Below are positions 1 through 13,264 of a stretch of 64,000 bases of DNA, in pieces. The notes under the pieces are model-generated. The model made no database searches. It saw only the letters and a program-made list of their open reading frames with translations, and was not told the origin of the DNA. The stretch covers positions 39,618,356 through 39,682,355 of the forward strand of contig JAKGHH010000007.1 in the NCBI GenBank assembly GCA_022828595.1, given 5' to 3'. Numbering within the stretch: the first letter of the stretch is position 1; every line of letters starts with the position of its first letter. This DNA is from Nelumbo lutea (Eukaryota > Streptophyta > Magnoliopsida > Proteales > Nelumbonaceae). Both the position numbers and the translations under genes were made by a program.

Positions 1-1078
1 GCCCATTTAAGGTTATGTACTCAAAAAACCTTCCAAACTGCTGCCCAGTTGGGCTTCCTTGTATGGCGTGGGACCCAAGCATTGATCTACACATCAGCCA
101 CATGGGTTCAGCCCAGCCTTTGCTACAAGGCCTGGCCGAATGCACTGCTGAAGACAGTGTACCCCCTGAAACCCATCAAATGGGCTCTATGGGCCCAACA
201 CTTACACTAAGTGGTCCCTGGGACTATGGGCAGATGCAAGATTAGCCCATCAGGTGTTATCCTCAATGATCTTACACTTAACCTCTCAGCCCATAATGAT
301 CATACACTGCCCGACAAGAGAGGACCTCTCCCACGGCTGCAAGGAACAGTGTTGCACTCTCCACTCATATGGATCTCGGGAATTAAAATCTTTTGCAAAC
401 CTTTTAGAGACCATAATATATATACTTTTATATCTCATATAAAATATATTTTGCAAAAAAAACAAATGTCAATGATTGAAATCGGCTGCCGGCAGTCTTG
501 GTTTCCATCAGTGAGAGTGCATCCCCGATCATTACCTTTGTTCGACAAAGGGGCTGATCCTATCACTATGATCACCCACTCAGATGAATTCTCAGACTGT
601 CCCAACATACCCAGGTTTTGACCCCCGCTAAGGATCTCACTGATTGGTACATCAAAGATAGCCCAACCCGACACCTAGTCCAGTATCATAATCAAGTCTA
701 GGGGTCGGGTGTAACTTTCTAGTTTTGCCCATCAACCTCCAAGGTCCAGGGCAATACTGGAAATTTGGTCCGGTTCAAAGATTCAATTAATCCTACGTTG
801 TATGTGCCTAGGGTCTCACCCCAGTAGCTGAGACAAGCCACCCCAACCGACTTAGTGGCACCACAGTGTCAGCCTTGTCAGGATAGGTCTCCCCAGACCG
901 ACCCACTGGTTGTGAACATTCTAAACTAACACGAGTCTCATGAAGTGTTCAGTTTAAGGATATTACACAGAAACATACCAAGGGAACATGAATCAAATAT
1001 GCATTTTTATTCATTTACAATAAACTCATAAATTACATCATTTTGATTGAAGCTAAGGGCATACAAAATTGTCTAATA
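1..1078 (-). mobile_element. Partial LTR of the 1.95-kb copia family (minus orientation)
   Basis: This is the family LTR in reverse orientation, cut by the window edge. Its right end reads GGGCATACAAAATTGTCTAATA, the complement of the LTR start with TG changed to TA. It lies in the 5' leader of copia element A: the sequence after it (GGGTGAGCACTCACT) matches the leader of element G at 54725. It therefore belongs to a later insertion whose other end is outside the window. Whether it is a solo LTR or part of a full element cannot be decided here. Confidence 0.9.
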
Positions 1079-1405
1079 GGGTGAGCACTCACTAGACAAA
1101 AATGATTAACCAAAAATGCCAAAGAACATTGTATGAAAAAGGCCAAACGGAAAGCTCATAAGATTAGTGGATATGATCATTCACAGAAGGTGGTGGGGCT
1201 ATGCAGATAAAACAGTTGGCTCCATACACCTAATGTGATTTCACACATTTGTAGAGACATAATCCGTAGTCTCCATCACTGAGATAGGAGGGAAGTCTTA
1301 GAGATGAATAAATGGAAATGGAACATAGATTAAAATCCATATCTATGTAAATAACATGAACCAAATAAGGTTGTGGAATAATATTTGCTTTTCCCTTTAG
1401 CAGAA

Positions 1406-4400
1406 ATGGCAAACGGACAATTTGCTAAACTGTTGGACGATAACATGCTTAAGGGCCTAAATTACGCTGACTGGTATCGTAACCTTATGCTAGTCCTAAC
1501 GTCTGAGAAATTGGACAAGGTAGCTAAGAGCCCTACTTCGAAACGTTCGGGTGATAAGGCTTCTGAGGCCCGCAGGAGGGACTATCAAGAATAGGAGGAG
1601 AAAAAAATTCTCTTGCCTGGTGCTATATCATAGCCTCCTTAGATAATCAGATACAGTGACAATTCGATCAAATCAAATTATCCTAGGATATCTTGGATAG
1701 TCTAAGGACAATGTATGACGAGCATAATCATTCTACTCGTTAGAAGGTCCTAAAATATTTTCATGACCGCACAAATGTCCAAGAACCAGCTAGTTCATGA
1801 CCATTGTCTCAAGATGATGGGATACATCAATGAACTGGAGGCTCTAGGATCTTGGCTAGATCATGTCACTAAGGTTGATGTCATCCTGAACTCTTTGCCT
1901 TCTTCTTTCAATCAGTTCATTCATGAACTATAACATGAACAAGCTAAATGTTGCAGAGGGCCGAAGAACTAATAAAAAAGGATGAGCCCATTGTATGCTT
2001 GTTGAAGGTGGAAAATCGAGCAAGAAGAAGAGGAAGGCAAAGAAGAAGCCTCAGAAGAAAATTAGAAAGCCCAAAAGGCAGAGGAAGGACAAAGCATCAG
2101 ATACTTGTCACTTCTACAAACAGGCCTACCACTGGAAGAGAAACTATCCTCAATATCTGGAGACCAAGAAACAAGGTAATTTTGAATTCTTTGTCATAGA
2201 AACCAATATGTTGGTAACTTCTGCTTCTTGGTGTATTGACTCCGGGGCTTCAACTCATGCATGTAACTCATTGCAGGGGTTCAGGACAAGCAAAAGACTG
2301 AGTGACGGAGAGGTGATTCTTTACTTGGGGACTTCTGCAACTGTTGCAGCTACAACCATAGGGATTGTAGAATTGTATTTCAGAGAAGGATCAATTACAT
2401 TAAAAGATTGTCTTTATGTACTGAATTTGAGAAGAAATTTGATTTTTGTTTCAAAACTATGTGCGGATTGATATTCTGTTCTCTTTAATAATATGATTAC
2501 TATCAAAAGAAATAACAAATTCCTCGCATATGGAGAACTTGAGAATGGTCTCTATGTTCTTCATCCTTCTTTGGAAACAAATATAATCGAAACTATGTTG
2601 GATAATAACCCCAAGAAAAGAACCCATGATACAGTTAATCCCATGTACCTGTGGCATTACCGACTTGGCCACATTAATATAGATCGTATCATAAGATTCG
2701 TAAAGGATGATCATTTGTATTTTCTAACTGTAGAAGATCTTCCAACCTGTGAACCTTGCCTTCAGGGTAAGATGACGAAACGACCATTTAACGGTAAGCC
2801 TGAAAGATCAACAGGCACACTTGACCTTATATATATTGATGTATGTGGTCCCATGAATGTTAGGACACTACCAACATGTTTATTTCATAACATGTATCGA
2901 TATCGGTATGGTTACGTGTACCTAATGAGACACAAGTCTGAATCCTTTGAAAAGTTCAAAGAGTTCAGACAAGAAGTCGAGAAATAGTTAGGGAGAGAAA
3001 TTAAGACCCTTTGATCAGATTCAAGGTGGTGAGAATCTCTCTGACGAATTTAGGGACTACTTAAAAGGACAATGGGATGGTATCACAGCTAGCTCCTCCT
3101 GCTACACCACAGCTAAACAGCGTGTCAGAAAGGAGAAATTGGACTTTATTGGATATGGTCTGATCACTGCTCGTACACTTAGAGCTACCCACATCCTTTT
3201 GGGGTTACGCATTAGAAACTGCCAATATATGTGCTGAACCGAGTTCTAGCCAAATCTGTTCTGGAGACTCCCTATGAGCTTTGGACCAGTAAGAAACCAA
3301 GTGTGAGACACTTGAAGATTTGGGGTTGTTTTGGCACATTATAAAAGAATGAAGGCTGACAAATTAGAATCCAAGACTAGTCGTTGCCGATTTGTAGGTT
3401 ACCCAAAAGCCACTGTAGGGCATTTGTTCTATGACCCAAGAGAACAGAAGGTGTTCTGTAGTCGAAATGCTCATTTCTTGGAAGAGGATTACATCTTGAA
3501 CAATCGCCATCAAGAAGTTGTTCTTTGAAGAGAAGAGCTCAGGGGTAGTGGGAGATGTCCCATAAGCTCCAGTTAATAACCAACCTAAGAGATCTACCCG
3601 GGATTCCAGACCTCCAATTCATTACGGCTATGACCAAGATAGTTACTTAGTGGAAGCTACGACCAGTGAGGAGGATCCCATGATTTATACGGAAGCTATA
3701 TTGGACATAGATTCCTTGAAGTGGGTAGATGCCATGAGAGTAGAGATGGACTCAATGGAGACCAATGGAGTCTGGACTTTGGTAGATCCGCCCCCTGGGG
3801 TAAAAGCAATTGGTTGCAAATGGATCTACAAGAGGAAGAAGGGCCTCGATGGTAAGGTTGAGACCTACAAGGCTCATCTTGTGGCGAAACGGTATACTCG
3901 GAAAGAGGGAATCAATTATGAGGAAAAATTTTCACCCATGGCCATGCTTAAATCCATTAGGATCCTGTTAGCTGTAGTAGCATACATTGACTATGAGATT
4001 TGGAAAATGGATGTCAAAACCGCATTCCTGAATGGAGATCTTACTGAAAATATCTATATGCAGCAACAACAAGGTTTCATAGCTGCAGGTCAGAAACACA
4101 TGGTATGTAAACTCAACCGATCCATATATGGACTTAAGTAAGCTTCTAGGAGTTGGAACATCCGGTTTGACTTTGAGCAAAATCCGGATGAGCTCAGTCT
4201 GCTTACATTGACAAAATAGTCAAGAGATACAACAAAGAGAACTCCAAGAAAGGAAACGTTCCTTTCAGGCATGGAGTCACTCTCTCCAGGGGTATGTCTC
4301 CCAAGACTCCCGAAGAGATTGAGGGCATGAAAGAAGCTCTCTATGCCTCAGCTGTAGGGAGCATCATGTATGCCATGCTGTGTGTTTGTCCTAACATTTC

Positions 4401-4883
4401 TCAGGTAGGAGCATTGGACCACTATGAAAAATATACTAAAATACCATCGAAGGACAAAAGAGTTTTGTCTAGTATTCGATGGTAGTTCACTACAAATCCG
4501 AGGATATACTGATGCCGATTTCCAATCAGATCCAAATGATAGAAAGTCTACATCTGGTTATATCTTCACGATAGGATCGTGTGCTGTTTGTTGGAAAAGC
4601 AACAAACAGGGGTCCTAGGTAGTAAGAATAACAGTCCACAACTCAAGCCGAACACATTGTCGTAAGTGAGGCTGCCTAATGAATGAAGAGGTTCATTCTG
4701 GAATTTGAAATTCTGCACATCACCCACTGTTGTGTGACAGCACTGGATTTACAGGAAATTGAAGTTAAAAAGTAGCATCAGCGGAGAATGTGGCAGACCC
4801 ATTAACTAAGCCACTGACACATAAAGTGTTTTAGAAACACATGGAAAGTCTGGGACTCCGGCTTATACTCAATTGGACCTAAG
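1406..4883 (+). pseudogene. Copia A gag-PR-IN-RT-RNase H remnants
   Basis: Order of domains seen: gag start MANGQFAKLLDDN at 1406; damaged zinc knuckle near 2095-2160 (CHFYKQAYHWKRNY, two Cys replaced by Tyr); aspartic protease core DSGAST near 2240; GAG-pre-integrase LWHYRLGHINIDR near 2650 with a CEPCLQGK motif; integrase C-terminal part near 3330-3530; RT from 3650 ([26 protein letters not shown]); RNase H from 4424 (YTDADFQSDP). A deletion near 4187 joins the RT thumb side directly to the region before RNase H and removes the YVDD catalytic box. Several in-frame stops and frameshifts (for example TAG at 1592) make it non-functional. Confidence 0.9.
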
Positions 4884-4896
4884 TGCAAGTGGGAGC

Positions 4897-6619
4897 TATT
4901 AGACAGTGTATGCCCTTAGCTTCAATCAGAATGACGTACATTATGACATTTAATGTAAATGAATAAAATTCATATTTGATTCATGTTATTATGGTGTATT
5001 TCTGGGTAATACCCTTAAACTGGACACATATGAGACTTGTGTTAATTTAAAATCTTCACAGCCGTTGGATAGATCTGGGGAAATTTATTCTGCCAAGGCT
5101 GACACTAATGTGCCACCAAGTTGGTTGGGGTGGCTTGTCTCAGTTGTTAGGGTGAGACTTGAGGTATATGAAGTGTGGGTTTTCTTGAAACCTTGAACCG
5201 GAAAATTCCAGTATTGCCCTGGACCATGGAGATAGATGGGCAAAAATGGAATGTTACACTTGACCCCTACACTCGATTATGATACTACACTAGGTGCCAA
5301 ATTGGGTTGTCTTTTATATGCCAATAAGTGAGATCCTCAAAGGGGGTCAAAACCTGGGTATGTTGGGACAGTTTGAGAATTCATCTGAGTGGGTGATCAT
5401 AGTGACAAGATCAGCCCCTTTGTCAGACAAACTGGAGTGCAACACTATACCTTGCAACCGAGGGAGAGGTCCTCTCTTATCGGGGAGTGTTTGATCATTA
5501 TGGGCTGAGAGGTTAAGTGTAAGACCATTGAGCATAATACCTGATGGGCTAATCTTGCATCTACCCACAGTCCTTGGGTTTTTATAAGGTGGTTTGACCC
5601 AATGACCATTTAGTGTAAATGTTGGGCCCATTAAGAGCCCATAGTGATGGATTAAGGGGTTCACTGTCTCCTATAGTGAGTTTGGCCCGACCTTGTAATA
5701 AAGGCTGGGTGAATACATGTGGCTGATGTGTAGATCAATTTTTGGATCCCATGCAATACAAGGATATCCAACTGGGCAGCAAATTGAGAGGATAAGTGAG
5801 CATATATACTTAATGGGCCTAAAGCCCATTCGAACTGGCTTAATAAGATTAATTAAATTAAGGGGCGGTTCTGGGATTTGGATCAACTGATAGGATAAAA
5901 GATTTGGATCTAGAAAATCCTAATTTGATTAGGAAGGTTGATCTTTATCTGCAAATAAGATAAGGGATTATCCTTATCTCTTAAAGAGTGTCCAAGTCCA
6001 AATATAAGAGTTGGATTAGGAAACTCCTAATAGGATTAGGAGAACCCTTCTTTAAGGCTATAAATAGGAGAGCAGGGCAAACCTATAGAGAGACAACAGA
6101 TAGTCTACTGAATTAAGAGAGAAGACAATATACAATTCGATTACTTCTATCTTCTGTTCTTGTTCCTGCTCTTGCCACCCTACCCAGTTCGATCTCAACT
6201 AGTGGGAGTGATCAAGAACAGTTCTTGATATTTCCTTTTGCTAGAAGAGGCAATATGAAGTCATGCTCACCAGCCCTCCATCATATTCTTGCTGAAGAAT
6301 TCGGTTCTTGCTGAAGAATCGTCCTACTGATTCTACTTCACCTCACACCATGTCATCTTCGGTGGAAGCAATCTTTGGCCTTCTTCTTGGGCGCGAACAC
6401 CTTCATTGGGGGTTTACTATTACTCCGTATCAGTTATATCCCTCTACTCCCTTTTGGTTTCAAATCTGGTCCAGTTTGTTTCAAGATTGATCATTGAAAA
6501 TGCAGTTTTCTAAAATAGGGAATGTGATTCCCCGATGGGAGAGAGGGAAATTTTTGAAATTTCACCCAACCTTCATTGCAGGGTTTGGGCATCCATATGG
6601 TGGATCTCTCATCCCTTCA
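4897..6619 (+). mobile_element. 3' LTR of copia A (internally deleted)
   Basis: Begins TATTAGACAGTGTATG directly after the purine tract AAGTGGGAGC and ends CATCCCTTCA. It is 1723 bp, about 230 bp shorter than intact family LTRs. One deletion of about 170 bp lies at 5430/5431, next to a palindrome conserved in the other copies. An AATAAA-like motif occurs near 4960. Confidence 0.9.
6059..6066 (+). promoter_or_regulatory. Probable LTR TATA box
   Basis: TATAAATA in the context GGCTATAAATAGGAGAGC, about 550 bp before the LTR end, followed by a region similar to the R/U5 part of the other plus-strand copies. It is the clearest core-promoter motif in this LTR family. The call rests on motif and position only. 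Confidence 0.5.
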
Positions 6620-8138
6620 AACAACAGAGAGGATAGCACAAAAAGAGTGTGAAACATTCTCATAGGATAAGGAGTGAGCCATTGGGTGGTGTGTGGTGCA
6701 TGATCTAACACTCTTCCTCTTAGCAATAGAAAGGTCTAGATCATAATTAGAAGTATCAATATCAATAGGTTCTGGGACATCAATTGGAACAATAGTACCT
6801 AGATGTGGTGATGGTTTCAACCCTTGAGAGTCTGATTACATAGGTTACGCAGTTTCAGGATCCTCTATGTCTATTGAACTTTGTTGACCCTAGCCTTTAC
6901 TTTTGTACTGCTATCTACGAAAGACTTGGAGTGGAGGAGGGTCAGGAGGAGAAGGCAACAAAACCTATCTCTGTTTCTCCTCACTTAGGACTCTCCCCTT
7001 GAGGAGAAGCAAGGAAGAAAGACACATCTTCAAAGAAAGAAACATCCATGGGTACAAAGTATTTTTTGGAAATAGGGTCAAAGCAATGATAATCCTTTTG
7101 GGAAAGGGGGTAGCCAAGGAAAACACAAACAATGGCTTTGGGATCTAGCTTCCTGCAAGTAGGAAACAAATCATGGACAAAACATATACACCCAAAGACA
7201 CGCATAGGGATAGGAAACAATGTAGTAGTGGGGAAGATGATTTGATGAGGGGACTTGTATTCCAAGAGACGAGATGGCATATGATTGATAAGATAAGCCG
7301 CAGTCATCACAACATCCACCCAAAATCTTTTGGGAACATTCATGTGTATCAACAACCCCCGAGCAACCTCTAGAAGATGACGGTTCTTTCTCTCTACAAC
7401 CCCATTTGAGGGGTTCTAGCACAAGAGCTACGATGAAGAGAGCCACAGGTTTCAAAAAATTCAGTGAAGTAACCATGAAAATACTCTTTGGCATTGTCTG
7501 ATTGGAAAATTTTAATCTCTGTTTGAAATTGTATGTATACCATACGTTGGAAGGCTTTCACAAGTTTAGGAACTTCTTGAGAACGCATAGGGTACATCCA
7601 CGTGTATCAAGAGAAGTCATCAATGAAAAATAGGAAGTATTTGTAGTCATTCTCTGTTGGAATATTTACAGGTCCCCAAACATTAGAATACACAATGGAA
7701 AAAGAAACATTTTATCTTTTATTACGTAAAGGAAATGAAATGTTTACATAACCGACAACACACTTGACACTGAAAATCATTAACTGACACAGACTTAAAC
7801 AATTATGGAAATAAGTATTTTAAAGACTCAAAGGACATATTGCCCAAATGATTGTGCTACAAGGTAATCTGACTTTTATTTGGCTGGCTTAAAGACTCTG
7901 AGGCCGCAAGACCAACTTTATTCTCCAAAACATAGAGACCATTAACCATGTTCCCTTTACCAATCATCCTCTAGAGGCCAAATCTTGAAAGACACAAGAT
8001 TGAGGAAAAATGTCACTGAGCAATTCAAATAGTGTGTAATTCTACTAATAGAAAGAAGATCGATAGGCAATTTTGGAAGATGTAAAACATTGGATAGAGG
8101 TAAGCCGAATGGCAAAGATCCTCGACTAGCAAATGGAG
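6620..8138 (-). pseudogene. Copia C GAG-pre-integrase and integrase remnant
   Basis: Minus-strand fragments from right to left: the GAG-pre-integrase flank (LPKLPIDLLSISRITHYL near 8080; NHLGNMSFESLKYLFP-like near 7830), integrase core with FQSDNAKEY near 7460, the post-core segment MNVPKRFWVDVVMTAAYLIN at 7346 with GYKS-type spacing and GCICFVH, and the linker before RT (SVRSCTTHHPMAHSLSYENV near 6680). Stops and frameshifts separate the segments. The left end is cut by element A. Confidence 0.85.
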
Positions 8139-10096
8139 TGTTAGACAGTTTTTGTATGCCCTTAGCTTCAATCAAGAATGATGTACTTTATGAGTTTATT
8201 GTAAATGAATAAAAGTGCATATTTGATTCATGTTCCCTTGGTATATTTTTGTGTAATACCCTTAAACTAGACACTTAATGAGACTCGTGTTAGTTTAGAA
8301 TGTTCACAGCCAGTGGATCGGTCTGGGGAGACCTATCCTGACAAGGCTGACACTGTAGTGCCACCAAGTCGGTTGGGGTGGTCTGTCTCAGCTGCCAGGG
8401 TGAGACCCTAGGCACATACAGTGTAGGATTAATAGAACCTTTGAACCGGACCAGATTTCCAGTATTGCCCTGGACCTTGGAGATAGATGGACAAAAATGG
8501 AAAGTTACACCTAACCCCTAGACTCGATTATGATACTACACTAGATGTCGGATTGGGCTGTCTTTGATGTACCAATCAGTGAGATCCTTAGCAGGGGTCA
8601 AAAACCAGGGTATGTTGGGACAGTCCGAGAATTCATCTGAGTGGGTGATCATAGTGACAGGATCGGCCCCTTTGTCGGACAAAGGTAATGATCGGGGATG
8701 CACTTTCTCTATCGAAAACCAAGACTACCGGCAACCGATTTCAATTGTCGAGATTTGTTTTTGTAAAATATATTTTATATGAGATATAAAAGTATATATA
8801 TTATGGTTTCAAAATGATTTGCAAAAGGTTTTAATCCCGGGATCCATTTAAGCAAAGAGTGCAACACTGTTCCTTGCAGCCGAGGGAGAGGTCCTCTCTT
8901 GTCGGGCAGTGTATGATCATTATGGGTTGAGAAGTTAAGTGTAAGACCATTGAGGATAATACCTGATGGGCTAATCTTGCATCTGCCCACAGTCCTTGGG
9001 TGTTACAAGGTGGTTTGGCCCAGGGACCACTTAGGGTAAGTGTTGGGCCCAAAGAGCCCATGAGATGGGTTTTAGGGGGTGCACTATCCATAACAGTGTA
9101 TTCGGCCATGCCTTGCAACAAAGGCTAGGCTGAACCTATGTGGCTGATGTGTAGATCAAGGTTTGGGTCCCACGCCATACAAGGAAGCTCGACTAGGTAG
9201 CATTTTGGAAGGCTAAGTGTGTACATAACCTTAAATGGGCCTTAAGCCCATTTGAACTGGGCTTAATTGATCAGTCAATTAAAAAGGGCGAATTCTGAGA
9301 TGGATTAACTGATAGGATTGGGCTTAGACCCTATCCACTTAGAGAGTCCAAGATCTAAATAAGATTTAGATCTTGGAAACCTCCTAATTAGATTAGGAAA
9401 TGGCTGATCTAATCTGCAGATAAGATAAGGATTATCCCTTATCACTTAACGGGACTTCTAATCCAAATATGATTTGGATTAGCAACCTCTAATGGGATTA
9501 GGAGCTGATCCCTTTAAGATTGTAAAAGAAGAAGGGGGCGGCAGCCTTAAGATATATGATTCACAACATATTTTCTCTTCAGAAAAAAAAAAGAGAGAAA
9601 GAGAGATTTCTTGCATACTGCGAATTCTCTTCTGCCGCCTCCTTCCTGTCATTGCCATTCCTTTCAGTTCGATCTCCAGTTACAGGGAGAAATCAAGATT
9701 TGATCTTGATCTCAATCTTTTGGGGAAAAGATTGCTTGGAGCTGTACCCACAAGCCATCCAGTTGATTCTTGCGAAGGGTCAAGTTCTTTTGGAAGAACG
9801 TTGCTGATTCTGCTCCATCCTACACTGCGCCAACTTCAGTGGGAGCAGATTTTGGAACCTTCCTTGGGCGTGAACACCTCCATTGGGAGATATTGATTCT
9901 CTGTATCAGGTATATCCTCCCTTCTACTACTTTTGGTTCAGATCTGATTTGGTTCTTGATTCAAGATTGATCCTTGAAAATATGTTTTCTGAAATAGGGA
10001 ATTCGATTCCCTGCAAAGATGGGAGAAATTTTTGAAATTTGCCCCATCCCTTCCGCAAGATTCGGGCGTCCATGTGATGGATATCCCATCCCTTCA
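8139..10096 (+). mobile_element. Solo LTR, 1958 bp, with perfect 5-bp TSD
   Basis: Starts TGTTAGACAG and ends CATCCCTTCA. It is flanked on both sides by TGGAG (8134-8138 and 10097-10101), a perfect target-site duplication. Removing it rejoins the protease to GAG-pre-integrase stretch of copia C. No internal element sequence lies next to it, so it is a solo LTR left by LTR-LTR recombination. It contains the 17-nt palindrome at 8669-8685. Confidence 0.95.
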
Positions 10097-10101
10097 TGGA
10101 G

Positions 10102-11382
10102 GAGAATGATCCATCGACTAGTCTCACTTTATTTTTGCCCGAAAGAATGATGTATGACTAAAAAAAGATTGACTTACCAATCATGTGATTGGAAGCACCA
10201 AAATCGATAATTCATGGATATTCAAATGTATCAGTAGACACATGGAATGCAAAAGCTAAGTTATTTGATGTAAAAGCAAAGGAGGTTGAAGGAGTGGGTC
10301 CAAAATCTACTTGTGTGAGAGCCCTACTATATCGTTCCAAATGGTCACGGAAGGTAGAGATAATATTTTCCTTGAGATCAGACCTAGGGGGGCCCATCTT
10401 GAAAGTTCAAAGTAATTTCTCCACTCTACGACTCATGAGAAGCCAAGTTAGCCAAAGTGAACCTCTTATGATTTGGTTTCTTGTTCTGTTCTGGAGCTGA
10501 TTTCTTATTTAGGTCTTGTGCCCACATCGGCTTTCCAAGTAATTCCCAACATGTCTCCCATGTGTGACGGGGTTTTTGACAATGAGTGCACCACAATTTA
10601 TCTTTATCATCAACCCTTTTCTAACCATCTCCCCTTTTGGCTGAATTAGTACTTCTTGTAGATAAAGAAATGGTCTCCCCCTCGGGGGGATTCATGGCAA
10701 ATTTTCTACTTTCCTCGGACTAGACCAGAGCATACACCCTTTGGACAGAAGGAAGGTCCTTACTACCCAAAATTTGAACTTGAATAGGTTCATACATAGG
10801 ATTAAGTCCTAACAAAAAGGAAAACACCCGCTGATGTGACACTAACTGTTTGTAAGCTTTGGCATCCTTTTCACTCTCCCAGTCAATGTTTTGATAGTAA
10901 TCTAGCTCTTTCCAGATAGATGTAAGGGTAGAGTAGTAAGTGGATAAGCTTCTTTCCCCTTGTTTGCATGTTGTTGACTCAGCTTGCAATTGATAGATTC
11001 TAGCATAGTGTCTCTGCTCGGAGTAAGTTGACCTTGCTTGTTCCCAAATTTCCATGGCTATCTCAACCCACATAAAATTCTGCTTAACAGATGGTAGCAT
11101 AGTAGTCAAAAACCATGACATAATTATGTAGTTTTCCTGGTCCTACTTATCATAATCAGCAGCACCAGTCCTAGGTTCCTTCACTTTTTCATTGATATAC
11201 CCTACCTTACCCCGGGTTCTGATGTACAACCACATCTCCTTAGACCATGTCAAATAATTTCTGCCATCTAAGGGAGTAATGGTCATTGGAAAGTTCATAA
11301 AGTCAAGACTATTGTTCATTCCTCCCTGGTTAAAAGATGTTCTAGAAGTTGCAGTCTTCGGAGGACATAACAGGGGCTGCAA
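10102..11382 (-). pseudogene. Copia C gag, zinc knuckle and start of protease
   Basis: Gag starts near 11382 with NNSLDFMNFPMTITPLDG and continues as a clear copia gag (NYLTWSKEMWLYIRTRGK, then MWVEIAMEIWEQARSTYS at about 11065). A CCHC knuckle follows (CTHCQKPRHTWETC near 10590), then a protease-like stretch IIDFGASNHM near 10200 in which the usual DSGAS has become DFGAS. There are stops near 11140 and 10720. The solo LTR interrupts it just downstream of the protease motif. Confidence 0.88.
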
Positions 11383-11550
11383 GCAGAAGTTTCAGACTTA
11401 CAACCCTCCTCACACACTCACAAACAACACAACCCCCATTGTGAGATTTAAGGTGAAAAGAAAGGCCATAGTAACTCAGCATCTGTTGTCACAGATTTGC
11501 AAGTCTAACTAACCTCACAAGGGTTGCAGTCACAGTAACACAACACCTGT

Positions 11551-13058
11551 TGATGAGAGTAGAATTTATCATATTTTTATCCCCAATTGTTCTATCTTTT
11601 ATACTAAATTAGCATCTAATTGGACTCATATCTCTTGTATTTTTGTTCAGGGTATGAAAGAAGGCATCAAGAGCAAAGAAAGACAAATCAGATGATTTTT
11701 CACAGTTTCAACATCGTTCAGTGATCTGGGCCTAATTCACGTCTCCGAACTCCAAATGGGCTGATTCAAGACCCAATGGAAAGATAAGAGACAAAGCCAC
11801 AACTTTTGTATTTTGGGCTTTCACTGATTCCTTCTGTATCGAAGAGAAATTCGGGCCCAAATTTGGGGAAAATTCGTAGGAAGGCTCAATCCGTAGCTGA
11901 AGCCCAACTCGTAGAAAAGCCTGGCTGAAGCCCAATTCGCAAAGGAGGTCTATTACGAATCCAAGAACAAGAAACTAAGAAGAATCCTTCCACATCTAAA
12001 TTTTTGATGTAATCTTAGAGTGAAAAAGGGATTGAGTTCAAGAGATAAAGAGATAGGATTAGAATTAGGATAGGACTTTCTATTTCTTGTAAAGATCAAC
12101 TTCAAGAGAAAGTAGGAGACCACCCTCTCCCCTTTAATCTATAAGAAGGAGGGGGCGGACCAGCTTGAGGATCACTTGATCACTGAATCATTCAATCATT
12201 CAATTTCTGATATGAATCAAGGAGCAAGGATCAATCAGTCAAGAAGGGTTCAAAAAAGGTTCAAGAATTCAAGAAACTTTAAGAAGAGGAGATCTCAGCA
12301 CCATGGGTGAATTCAAAAGTTCTTTCTTCCCCTTTGTTTGATTTAATTCTTCCATTATGAACTGATTTATTTCTTGCTAGGGTTGTGGAAAGCCTAACCA
12401 TGTTAATGAATATATATTTATCTTCTTGATTTATCCAAGATTGTGATTTCCATATAGTCTATGAATTATTGTGCTTAATGCAATTAAGAGCTTGGCCACT
12501 TTTTAATTGATTTGGGTTATGTGAATGAATTGAGAGAGGAATTCACATAATTGACAGAATAATTCATAGTGTGAATTGAATGGTATATAGAGATATATAT
12601 ACATGATTCATCTGAATTTAATGGTTTTCTTGGACTTGATGCACTTCCATATTGAGAGCTCTACTCAAGAGATCGAATGGTTACCTGATGAGAATAGGTT
12701 TAGTATATCTCGAGAGAGAATATTAAATAAATTGAAAAAAAAATCTCTGCTTATGGGAATAACAATTAGTCTTGGATAATTGGACCCATCAATATTCATT
12801 GCATTGGTTAGGTGGACCAAAAGTCCTAGTGATTCCATCATCTGCATATTCGATTAGTGATCACCCTTGTTTTTATTTTCTTTGTTCCAGTCTTTATTTT
12901 CAGTAGCTCTTGTTTTCTCAAATCTAAATTTCGACTGTCCAAATAATTAGGAAAGACTATGATTCTAATACTTATTTTGTTAAATCCCCGTGGGAACGAT
13001 ATTATTATACTATTTGATAACTAGTGCACTTGCTAGAATTATATATTTATAGCTATCA
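11551..13058 (+). mobile_element. Athila B 5' LTR
   Basis: 1508 bp, from TGATGAGAGTAGAATTTATC to TTATAGCTATCA, directly before the primer site. The last 804 bp align with the 3' LTR remnant at 19853-20653 with only scattered differences. Confidence 0.9.
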
Positions 13059-13064
13059 AGTTTT

Positions 13065-13082
13065 TGGCGCCATTGCCGGGGA
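13065..13082 (+). other. Primer-binding site, tRNA-Asp type
   Basis: TGGCGCCATTGCCGGGGA, separated by a few bases from the LTR end. It differs at one base from the complement of the plant tRNA-Asp 3' end used by Athila/Tat elements (known family feature). Confidence 0.85.
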
Positions 13083-13264
13083 TTTAATCCTAAGATAATA
13101 TTAGAATTTGTTAACCTTGATTAATTTGGACCTTTTATTTCTTTTTTTTTATTATTATTCTATTTTCCTTTTATTTCTTTCTATTTCTGTTATTATTTTT
13201 ATTTCTGTTTGTTGGTTCGAATTTTTTTTTTGTTTCTTTTTTGTTGGTTCAGATTTACTAGTGC

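Larger units (their letters stand above)
1079..6619 (+). mobile_element. Copia element A, degenerate (leader, polyprotein, 3' LTR)
   Basis: A plus-strand Ty1/copia element of the same family as F and G. Visible parts are the end of the 5' leader (1079-1405), polyprotein remnants (1406-4883), a purine-rich tract before the 3' LTR (about 4886-4896) and the 3' LTR (4897-6619). Its 5' LTR is beyond the window start because another element interrupts the leader. The 3' LTR ends at CATCCCTTCA and abuts the RT-proximal coding region of copia C, so A inserted into C. Confidence 0.9.
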
